This document shows, piece by piece, positions 1-9,400 of a stretch of DNA of 30,871 bases. The stretch comes from Purshia tridentata. Taxonomy: Eukaryota; Streptophyta; Magnoliopsida; Rosales; Rosaceae. The notes under the pieces are model-generated. The model worked only from the letters and a program-made list of their open reading frames with translations. It did no database searches and was not told the DNA's origin. The stretch covers positions 1 through 30,871 of the forward strand of contig QANT01006259.1 in NCBI GenBank assembly GCA_003254885.1. Direction: 5' to 3'. Both the position numbers and the translations under genes were made by a program. Each line of letters starts with the position of its first letter. Within the stretch, counting starts at the first letter, position 1.

Positions 1-552
1 GAGAGCACTCGAGAGTGAGAAGAGGAGTGTGCGGGTTGCCGGTGGCCTGGGTGACCGGAGATGAGCCGGGAGGTCGCGCATAGGAAGAGGGGGAGTGGGT
101 ATCGGGCTGGCTGGGCTTCTCCTGCTGCCTGCGCGTGAAGAAGAGGAAGAAATAGGGAGGGGAATATTCCAGAATTTTCTGGAATATTTAATACCATTTT
201 CTCAAAATTACAAGTTTGCCCCTCACTTNCCCTCACTTTGAACCTCTGTATTTCACAAACCGTAGCTCCAAACGACGCATACTACGTGTCTACGAATTTG
301 TGGCGTCGAGCTCTACGCAACCATGTCCAAGTCAACTCCAAACTCCAAGCAATTTAAAAAGTCAACTTTGAGCTCTTGTATCCCGTTCATAACTTTTTAA
401 CCGTAACTCTAAATCACCCATGCCGCGTGTCAATGAACTCGTGAGCTCAAGACCTTCCTAACGGACCCAAAGTCAAATCTAAAGTCATGCTGGAACCAAA
501 AGTCAACGTTGGGCCCTATTAACATTCACTCAAGAAGGTACGAGTCGTTACA
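1..552 (-). mobile_element. Partial Gypsy-type LTR, 5' part, runs off window
   Basis: Read on the minus strand from 552, the sequence starts TGTAACGACTCGTACC and then follows, in order, the start of the complete LTR at 22952 on the plus strand. Shared blocks include the stretch around GTTAGGAAGGTCTTGAGCTC, the ACGAGTTCATTGACA block, the GAGGGGCAAACTTGTAATTTTGA block and the CCAGAAAATTCTGGAATATT block. The starting TG at 552 gives the outer boundary; the other end lies before base 1. Whether this is a solo LTR or part of a whole element cannot be told. One N is present near 230. Confidence 0.8.
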
Positions 553-651
553 AAACTACACAACAAAATAATGCATAACATTTCAAACTTCGACCTCTCA
601 AAAACCAGAAGAAAAAAGGTCCATTTCATTCCATTACAACCCATATGAACC

Positions 652-1079
652 CTACGATTCTAGTTCAAGATGTACGTTTTGCTTGTTCACCAACTTAGTT
701 GTACCACCTCTAAACGTAGCTAGGAAAATCACAACCCCGATCAACATCCAAGTTGCCATCAACATCCTCCTCAGCATGGTTGCTTTATGCGCCTCTATCC
801 AAGCCTCCTCACGTTTTTTAACAGACTTGGGATCACCATCTTTGACCATTCACACATGGAGGGTCATAACACTGGCTGAACCTGCAACCCCCAACACCCT
901 ACGAATCAAATACAACATACAAAAGGTTGAACCAAATCACAATTAGGGTAATAGCTCACAAGACTTACCCACTGTGTATCACAACCAAAGTACCTCCTGC
1001 TTGGGTTGGTGTCGATCCATGAGGTCATCACCCTGCACTTCTTCCCACACTTTCAATAGTTCATCACCTCCATATTCAT
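652..1079 (-). pseudogene. GRF-type zinc-finger protein gene, broken, two exons
   Basis: On the minus strand, exon 1 (1079 to 969) encodes CGKKCRVMTSW followed by TNPSRRYFGC, the hallmark of the plant GRF zinc finger (CxxxC, then NPxRRYFGC). It ends at a good donor, GTAAGT (968 down). A 70-bp intron ends with TAG, and exon 2 (898 to 652) continues in phase with GVGGCRFSQCYDPP, the second half of the finger. The C-terminal part has a short basic/acidic stretch and one membrane segment (MLMATWMLIGVVIFLATF), as in many short plant GRF proteins. It is broken by a TGA at 1055-1053 just before the finger, an apparent one-base loss after YDPP near 856, and a frame change in an A run near 815-820. 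GRF fingers are thought to bind nucleic acid; what this family does is largely unknown. Confidence 0.75.
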
Positions 1080-1579
1080 CTTCTCCAATCTCCTCGCGTA
1101 GAATCCACAGCCTCTCACAAGTTGCATGCTCACGCTTCGGTCACTGTGTCAAAGGTTGTGGAGAAATCGACGGATTGAGAGAGCTGCACTAGATTTGCAA
1201 AGTAATCAAGTGATAGACCCTAGATTTGCATATCTTTTGAGAGAGATGAAAAAGTTATAATACTTTGTATTTTTTCAAAATATAAAGGAATCAAACACTG
1301 GGTTTGTGGAGAAATCGAGAAGACTTAAGTCTATCAAGAGTTAAGTGGCCATGTGGCCAATTTGGACCAAAAAATAATCCCATATGACATCGTGATTGTG
1401 GGTATGGAAGTACACATCAAATAAAAAATACAAGTTATCGGTCCATGTTGGAATTTAACGAAAAAATGGAAGAAATCATTAACGTTGCATGACTTTCGAT
1501 AGTCGGTGGACGTGTTTGAAAATTTTAGAACTTTGGAGAGAATTCTGAAGTAACCTCTATAATTCGATGGAATAAATTA
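1080..1579. other. Intergenic stretch, no gene seen
   Basis: Short open frames only, none with a recognisable domain. It lies between the GRF remnant and the left inverted terminus of the PMD element. The 5' leader of the GRF gene may lie here but no promoter is clear. Confidence 0.5.
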
Positions 1580-1646
1580 GGGCTACGCTATACCGACCAC
1601 CCTAAGATGCTTAGTTGACCACCTTTGCTGAGTTGACCACCCCTAA
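1580..1646 (+). repeat. Left inverted terminus of PMD element, with sub-repeats
   Basis: Starts GGGCTACGC and contains GCTATACCGACCACCCT, which recurs inverted at 26320-26350. Two tandem units, TGCTTAGTTGACCACC and TGCTGAGTTGACCACCCC, follow, and a third degenerate unit (TTGCTAAGTTAACCGCCC) ends near 1683. Confidence 0.65.
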
Positions 1647-2081
1647 ATTTAAACTCTACAAGGTTTGCTAAGTTAACCGCCCAATGATTACAAAAATATC
1701 CCTATCTAATAAAACATCTACTTTTACTCAGTAAACCCACCCAAAATTTCTGATCTCATCCCACCCAACAGCTTCGAAGCTGTTCCGTCGCCATCACCAT
1801 CGAAGCTTCCTCCGTCGCTGCCTCCGTCGTTGCTGACCTTTCTCCTTCGCCAGCTCTGTCGTTGCTGACCTTCCTACTCTGCTGACTGTGTTAGCGGCGC
1901 CGTCTCTCACTCACTCATCCCCTCCATCTTCGTCACTCATGCGCTGTCTTCAGTAGCCACACCGTCCACTGCCTTCTGCACCGGCGTCACCAACAGTAGC
2001 CACCGCCGGCGCCTGCTTCCTTTTTCATCGGTGTCACCATCACCCATAACCATTTCTGTCTCAAATTCCGTCGAAACTAAG

Positions 2082-2461
2082 GTGAGTTCATTGGCGATTT
2101 GATATTTTAGATGTTTTAGAAAGAGATTTGAACGTGGGTTTAAGGTTTTGTGTTATGGGTTTTCATTCTTCCATTTGGTTATGGTGTTCTGAATTATGTG
2201 CAATTATTTAGAAGCATGTTGTCGAATGGATCTAAATTATTTAGCAAAAATCTTCAGATGTTCATCTTAGGGGATTTGTTCAAAAATTCATTCGCCAACA
2301 AAATTCTGAAATGTTGAATACAATTCAATAGCTAGCTGATAAAATGTAGAGCTTTATTCGGTTATCATCTCCCGAACCATATACATTTATTCAGTGGACA
2401 TCTTCCGAATGCATCCTATATTCTGTTGTTCTCAGTTATATTCTTTTGTTTTTGAATGTAG
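2082..2461 (+). other. Probable 5' UTR intron of the PMD gene
   Basis: Donor ACTAAG|GTGAGT at 2081/2082 and acceptor TTTGAATGTAG| at 2461, followed two bases later by the ATG of the PMD frame. The C-rich stretch before it (about 1750-2081) has the look of a plant 5' leader. The spaced motifs at 2357-2376 and 2390-2410 lie inside this intron. Confidence 0.5.
2357..2410 (+). repeat. Two copies of a TTCRG-N10-CCGAA dyad motif
   Basis: TTCGGTTATCATCTCCCGAA (2357-2376) and TTCAGTGGACATCTTCCGAA (2390-2409) share spacing and part of the centre (CATCT). Three related units lie at 22558-22661, on the other side of the nested block. The half-sites TTCGG and CCGAA are inverted, as in a dimer-binding site. 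Confidence 0.55.
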
Positions 2462-2463
2462 GT

Positions 2464-4342
2464 ATGAGAAAGAGAGTCGTAACCACTTGTCGTAGACCTG
2501 ATAAATGTGGTGCTACTGGAAGTGGACCATTTACACTTAAGGAAGGATGAAAACGTCCTACAGCTTCTGCGAGGCGAACGAAATTACGTAAAACAACTAA
2601 TCCACAAATGGTGGAAGATGTCCATCCAGAGGCAAATGAGGATGTAACAGGGCAGTCAAATGAGAATGAGACGGTCCAGCCAGCCGAGAATGTCACTGAA
2701 AATGCGGCTGAGGTTACTGTAGGCGGGCCGAGTGTTGTAGAAGACAGTAGCACTGATTTGGATGCTCCTTTCCCTGGAGGTCCTACCGATATATCATTAC
2801 TTAAAAGTTTTAAGAGCCACATTGCTGCAACCATATGGAATAATGAGGTATTTTAAGTTACATACCATATTTGAGGATAAAATATTAAAACTATATGTAG
2901 ATTAATATTGTTGCTAACTGCATGTGTCAATGTTATTACTATACAAACCATATTAATATCATTCATTTTTTTTGTGAATAAGAATGAGAGCCGCTGAGAT
3001 GCATGTCCAAAACCAGGACACTTTGTTCATGGGGCTTGTGGGGTAGGAATGATAATAACCTTGTCAAAGAGTATGTTAGACAATTTGGTCAAGAGTTGTT
3101 GGTGTCGTGCTCTTATTATATGATTAATAAGGTGGTGGTCTTTGCCTTTTTTGAGAGGTGGCAACCCGAGACCAATACTTTCCATATGCCATTTGGTGAG
3201 ATAACCATCACACTAGATGATGTGTCAAATATTTTGGGGATTCCGGTCGAAGGTCTACCCATTTCTACACCCCCAGGTGATGGTATTTCCGTAGTTTTGC
3301 TGTTGAGGACTTACTTAGGGGTTAGTGAGGCAGATGCTAGTTCAAAGTTGGATAGCTATCCTGGTGAATTCGTACATATAGAGTGGTGACGGTCGAAATT
3401 TTGTGGAGTGACTGATATAGATGATATAGAGTTAGTGAGGTATGCTGCTAGGGCTTACATTTTGTTTTTGTTGGGATGTACCCTTTTTACTGATAAGACC
3501 GGAACAAGGGTTCAAGTTCAATATTTGAGGTTGCTAACTGATCTTGCCACCATTAGACATTATGCATGGGGTGCAGGGGCATTAGCACATATATACCGGC
3601 AGCTAGGTATGTCCTCTAGGTCTAAGGTGAGGCAAATTAGTGGTTATCAGACCTTGTTGGAGGCATGGGTATACGAGCACATGCATTATGTTACCAATCC
3701 TCGATATGACCCAAATTATCGAGATGATAAGCCTTGTGCGTACCGATGGACCCTGAGCAGAGATGGTGGGACTTCATCAGAGGACGTCCAGAAACTGAGA
3801 CAAAGACTTGATGATTTAAAGGCTGATCAGGTCTATACATTTACTATGAAAATTGTGTTATTTTTATAAATTAACGTGATGATTAAATTGCTTCAGTGAT
3901 TAAAGGCTGCCCTACTTACTGTTTTGGTTCTTAATTGGTTTGTGTGTTTTTTTTATAGGTTATATGGAAGCCCTACAAAACCCATAGAGAAGAGCACCCC
4001 TTTCCAGAGATAGCATTCTACACTGGACTAATCAAGTGTTTTGAAGTTGTGGAGCCATATTATCCTGAGAGGGTGTTGAGGCAATTTGGACGGGTACAAA
4101 CAATTCCTCTGGCACCACGTGCTCCTCAGCATGGAAGACGGGGTGCCTATGCTCAATCTTACAACCCATACTACCCTTACTTCGATAGGACATGGAGTAC
4201 TTGGAGGGATCACTTACTGTCTGAGGGTAGTCGAAGTGTACCAGTGAAGGCTCCTACGGACACTATGGACGGGCATATGAACGTCGTCCTCGTCCTTGAT
4301 TCTCTTTATTTACTATGCAATTGCAACAAGTCCCAGGGGTGA
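2464..4342 (+). pseudogene. Plant mobile domain (PMD, aminotransferase-like) gene, broken
   Basis: Gene model: exon 2464-2847, exon about 2991-3830, exon 3959-4342. Exon 2 opens with PLRCMSKTRTL and has ERWQPETNTFHMPFGEITIT and LDDVSNILGIPVEG, the core of the plant mobile domain, followed by YAARAYILFLLGCTLFTDKT and the tyrosine-rich LLEAWVYEHM region. Exon 2 ends ADQ| and exon 3 resumes in phase with VIWKPY, then ERVLRQFGRVQTIP, the usual PMD C-terminal block. Intron 2 is 3831-3958 (GT...TATAG). Two in-frame TGA codons (2548 and 3387) break it; both could come from single transitions. PMD proteins occur as host genes (MAIN/MAIL family, silencing and genome stability) and as passengers of transposons. 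Its position next to an inverted terminus favours the transposon type. Exon 1 encodes an acidic linker without a known domain. Confidence 0.8.
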
Positions 4343-4380
4343 CATGAAGATATTGTGAAGTTGCTGCTTTTTTTGAACAT

Positions 4381-4523
4381 ATTGTGAAGTTGACAGCAAG
4401 TCTTTAGTTAAATTTTGTGAACAAATTCCCCAATAGCTTAATTTTTACGGTATTGTGAAAGTTGACAGCAAGTCTTTAGTTAAATTTTGTGAAAAAATTC
4501 CCCAATAGCTTAATTTTTACGGT
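4381..4523 (+). repeat. Two tandem copies of a 71-bp unit
   Basis: 4381-4451 and 4452-4523 are nearly identical, both starting ATTGTGAA(A)GTTGACAGCAAG and ending TTTTTACGGT. They differ by one inserted A and by ACAA versus AAAA. A third, decayed start is seen at about 4347. They lie just after the PMD stop codon, in its presumed 3' region. Confidence 0.85.
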
Positions 4524-5022
4524 ATTGTGTAGTATTTGGCACATGAAGAAACATTCTAATATGGGCTTATTATTTTGGTAAGGACAATTTGATGAACTAA
4601 TGGAAAAATCACAAGGTTTTGTGTTGGACACTGTGGAATGGAATAATGAGTTGTGCATGTTAAAATTTCAGGTTACTGGTTTCTCCTTTGCCATGGGGTT
4701 AAGTAAATTTTTAGAGCTTTTCAAATAAGAAATTGGCCTTGTTCTAAGACATCTATATGTGAAGTGAACTCTGAATAGCAAGAATTAATGTAATATTTAT
4801 GTGCTTATGCACTAGAACAAGACCTCCTTGTATGGTGATGTTCCTCTGCATCCTCTCAAATAGAATGCCTTCCATAGCACTTGACTTCTTTATGCGTTTC
4901 CTTCTCACTGCCTTCCAGTATTCGACAATTGATTACTAAAATAATGAGAACAATTCGATGAATAGGAATTTACAAAGTAGGAATGAGGGATTCTGATCGA
5001 TGTTTCTGATCTGTCCTTCTGA
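4524..5022. other. Gene-free stretch: end of PMD element and border with caulimovirid copy A
   Basis: No coding signal. The part near 5022 is probably the start of the viral leader, because it lies downstream of the copy A TATA box on the minus strand; it carries TTCTGATCGATG twice (4991-5002 and 5017-5028). Copy B lacks this part, so the exact virus/host border between about 4700 and 4990 cannot be fixed by comparing the two copies. Confidence 0.45.
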
Positions 5023-5052
5023 TCGATGCCCTCCACTGAGGCTAGACCTCCT

Positions 5053-5060
5053 TATTTATA
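5053..5060 (-). promoter_or_regulatory. Copy A caulimovirid promoter TATA box
   Basis: TATAAATA on the minus strand in GTGTATAAATAAGGAGG, about 265 bases after the ORF2 stop. The same box and flanks recur in copy B at 12396-12403. The intergenic stretch upstream (5061-5323) also holds GATAAGATAAG-type elements and is the expected site of the genomic RNA promoter. The transcription start would be around 5025-5030. Confidence 0.65.
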
Positions 5061-5323
5061 CACAAAATCTAAAGGAAAGGCCAAAACAAGCGGCCAAAAG
5101 AAAATCACGGGCCTAAACAAGTGGCCGACAGAATAAAGTAAAAGTTACAGTAATAGATAAGATAAGATTCCCACCTAGCAATGTTTTAGTTGTCGGTAGA
5201 AGATGACAACTAATAGTAATATCCACTAAGTAGCGTCGGCATAACCAAACAAAGGGAATCTACTTTTGGATAATGGGAGGTTGTCATTTCACACCTCTTT
5301 TTAGGCGCCACTTGGATATCTAT

Positions 5324-6416
5324 TTAGATATCATCATTCCCTAGGCTCTCCGTGACAAACCTGTAGTCCTCGTCATCAGATAAGTGGTCTTCAGGAGTGG
5401 ATAGAGCATCTTGAATAAGTGCATTTAACATGCCACGGGGAAGATCCTTGTTCTTTTCTTTTAGAATTTTGATGTGTTCCATTATTGAGTCTTTTAGACC
5501 CTTATCTTTTTCCTTTCCTTTATCCTTTTGCTTGGATGACTCTGGTTGGGCCAGATTAATTAACTTGATTCTGAATTTTGAAGGGTGAAAGTGAAAGGTA
5601 TCAAATTTGTCCCACCACTTCACACATATCGACCGCACCAGCATAGGAAGATGATCATTTTCGTCCTCATCAGGTCCTGAGATGGAATAGGTCCACTTAA
5701 CGATCCAACAGAGGTTGTAAAGTGCATAGAACCATAAACTCATTAGCCATGGTTGCACAGTGTTGGTATTGGCCATGGCAAACCTTGACAGGCAATCGTT
5801 TAATTGAGCTGGAAGGATAGAATCAATTGGGCCCCAAATGGAAAACCATGAGACAAAACCAGTTTGGGAAGAACGTTGGGGTTTCCAAGGTTTGGAACCT
5901 TATGAACCAAGAATGGGTATATCCTTCGTTCTGGATTATGAGGACATGTCTCCATGCTTCTGAGTAATCCTTGTAAGTAAAGAAAGGAGGACTGATCTTT
6001 TTATCAATGAAGTAGACCCTGGCGACAGGAGAAGATGGTCCTGTAGCGATCTTCAAAAAATCCTTTAAGGATAACACTTTTAAGATGCATAATTGAGAGA
6101 ATGAAGGCATTTTAGCCTTCTTGGAGCTAAATTTGTGGAAGACTGTGGCAGAACCTGTCTCGAACAGAATAGATTCGTACCATGTCCTTCTCTTGGCTCC
6201 TTCCTTGGGATCACAGGGATCCCTGAAGTATGAACTGACAACCTCTTTAGGTTCCATTGTTTTGAACTCCTCTTCGATAATACAGATAAAATTATCGAAG
6301 GAGTGGTAGTAAGGAGTCCTTTTAGGCTCCCCTTCAGAGGGTGGTCTAAGCCACTGGGTGTTTTCTTGGGCCACCGCCCTTCTCCTCTGCTGTCTCTTTT
6401 GCTGCGCCCTGTTCAT
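5324..6416 (-). pseudogene. Caulimovirid ORF2, unknown function, copy A
   Basis: It starts at 6416, overlapping the end of ORF1 by 71 bases in another frame, and ends with TAA at 5324: about 363 codons. The N-terminus is highly basic and glutamine-rich (RAQQKRQQRRRAVAQ). The middle carries VARVYFIDKKISPP and a tryptophan-rich block. The C-terminal third has a charged KDKGKEKDKG stretch, a likely helical region and an acidic end (SDDEDY). Compared with copy B, copy A has one extra base in a T run near 5861, so the frame breaks and resumes at MANTNTVQPW (5776). No known domain is recognised; it is not an obvious transactivator or aphid-transmission factor. High confidence that it is the second viral ORF, none about its role. 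Confidence 0.7.
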
Positions 6417-9400
6417 CTTTCTTTTCTTCTTGGTTTCCCTGCAAATACTCCCTGGTTAGAAAATCAGGCAGAGAGTTATCCTCTCCTCTTATAAACTCTA
6501 TTTTGAAGTCAAATGCAGAGAGTATGGCCTGCCATCTAGCAAATATTTGTTTGGACGCTAGGTTCTTGACATCCTTGTTTAGGACGTCTTTGGCTGCTTT
6601 GCAGTCAATTCTAACAATGAACTCCTGATTTAGGAGGTCACTCTCGAATTTAGAGACACACAGGACAATGGCTAGGATTTCCTTTTTGATAGTGGAATAT
6701 TTTTGTTGGGCTTCATTCCAAACTCCTGAGGTGAATCGGACCAACTGTTCATCATTTGAGTTTGGGCCTCTCTGTTTTAGAATTCCACCATAGCCCAAAT
6801 CTGATGCATCTGTTTCCACTATTTTAGTGGACTCAGGCCTTGCTATGGCTAAGCAAGGGAGCTTTTTAGCTCTAGCTTTAAGCTTTTGGACTGCAATCGT
6901 GTGCTGGAGGGTCCATTTAGATGGTTTCTTTTTCAGTCTCTGGTACAGTAATCGGCTTTCTTGGGCCAGATCCTTGAAGAAGTCAACAATGTAGTTTAGA
7001 CTTCCAAGGAACCTCTGCAGCTGCGTCTTCTCCTTCAATTCGTCAAGAAATTTATCAGTAAATGCAATAGCCCTATCAATAGGAATAATTGTACCTTGGT
7101 AAATATGGTGGCCTAAAAACCTGACCCTGGTTTGGAACAGTTCCATCTTTTTAGATGAAATCACCAAACCTGCCTTCTCCACAGCTCTTAAGAAGATTCT
7201 CAAGTGCTTCAGATGTTGATCAAAGGTGTTGGAGAAGATCAGCACATCATCAATGTAGACTATAGCAAACTCTGAGTAGGCGTTGAACACCTTATTCATG
7301 ATATTTTGGAACTCAGATGGGGCATTTTTAAGCCCAAATGGCATGACATTTCATTCGTAATGTCCAAATGGAACTGTGAACGCTGTTTTGTAGCGCTCCT
7401 CCTCCTGTATCTGGATTTGCCAATATCCAAACTTCATGTCGAACTTTGAGAAAATAGTGGCGTTGTAGAGTCGCCCGAGTAAGTCCTTCTTATTGGGGAT
7501 CGGATACCTGATCCACCTCAAAGCCTTATTTAGGGCTTTGTAATTAATGACCAATCTTGGGACTCCTTTCTCAATCTCTGCAACCTTTATGACATAAAAG
7601 GCTGGGCAACTCCATGGGGACTTACTTTCTCTTATAAGCTTTCTTGACAAGAGATCTGCTACTTCCTTCTTGCATGTCTCCATTAGCTCACTATTCATTT
7701 GTATAGGTCGCGCCTTTGTAGGGATCATGGTAGCTTCATCGAACCCTGGTTCATACGGGAGTGCCACCGAATGCTGTTTGCGATCCCAAAATGCATTAGG
7801 ATGGTCAGCGCAGACCTTCTGTAGGAACATCTCCTTTAGATGCTCAATTTTTCTTTGGTTTACTGGCACTTTTAGTGCCTCTTCAGCCCTCTTGTACCGT
7901 AACTCCTCTCTTAAAGAACAAAGGAATTGCTCCTTACCCTTCAGGAGTTGGATGGCTGTAACATATTTAGCTTGAGGTTTCTAGATGAAGTTAAAAGTTA
8001 CTTCAATTCCATCTACCTTAGCTTTCAACCCATGGCTGTCCACCCTGAGAGTATTGGTTTGATACAGGGTCTGGAGGAAGGTATTACCAAGGATACAAGA
8101 ATCTTTTAGATCCTTGACCAAGATAAATTGCACTGGCAGACAAACACCATTGCTGCAAACTGCTGCCTCTGGTAGCTTGTACTGGATTTGCATTCTGCTT
8201 CCATTCGCTGCTCTGAGTGTCTGGGTTGTCTTTGTAAAGTACCTTGAAGGTACCAAGCCTTCCTGGAGACAATTCAGATCTGCACCTGAATCGATTAGTG
8301 CAACAGTTGAGAATTGAAAACTGTTTTGGACCTGAATAGCGACCTCCACCAACCATCGTTGGCCATAAACATACTCGATCTGGGGAATAGATCCTAAAGC
8401 ATTCACTTCAGGTTCATTGATTACTATCCCCTGTCTTTTAGTTCCTGACTCCCCCGGCTCCTGGAACTGGGCATCGAATCCCATGAGCTCCTTCCAATCT
8501 TCCGCCTCATCTGCAGGGGTTGCATCCTGAGTTATTTCCAGAAAATTTATTCTGGTTTTCAACTCTTTCAACTCCGTTTTGACTTGCTTAATTTCGGCTT
8601 GCAAGTCTTGGACTGTTACTTCTTTCTGGAGTTGTTTAGCCTGAGCTCTTTCTACTATAGCTTTATAGCTATAGGGGGCTGTTGGCCTTATAGGCTGCCT
8701 TGGAGTTTGGATCTCCTGAGCTTGTTGCTCTTTAAAAGCATTCAGAAAGCCCTCAATGGCTTCTCTTTTCCGAGCTGGATCTTGGATGCCATCAATTAGA
8801 TCCAGAGTGAGGTTGTCATGCTTAGTGAGCACCCTGACACACCCGCACTGCTCCTGCTCGTCGCCTGATGAGGTTTCCTCCTTTGAGGAAGTCTCCTCCT
8901 CGTCGTTGAGCTCGGCCAAATCATCTGACGAGTCATCAGATGTTAGGAATAAGTGATAAAGTGAAGCTTTTAGCTTCTCACTTATTTCCAAAGCATTAAT
9001 TTTTTCTTTCATACGGCACTCATTTTTGTAGTGCCCAACCTTCCCACACTTGTAGCAGACTGGTGGCTCTCTTGAAGTCTGCCCTTTGTACTTTCTTTTC
9101 CCTGGGTAGGCTTTTCCCCTTTTAGGGTTTCTCCTAAGTTGTTCTTCTCGTCTGCGATACTTGTAGTAAGGCTTCTTGTAAGAGTCCCAAACAGCCTTGG
9201 GCTTCTTTTTCTTTTTCGCCTTCACACCTTCTAGACCAAATTGTTCGCAGAAGTCACCCAGTTCTCTTCCCTTCATGGCGCGCTGCTTCTCAATCTGCCT
9301 TTTCAGCTTCATATCTGTGCATAGCACTATTCCTTCTGCACATATGTGGCTATTTAGCTCACCAAATGTAACAGAATTATAGGAGATTATTCCTCCATAG

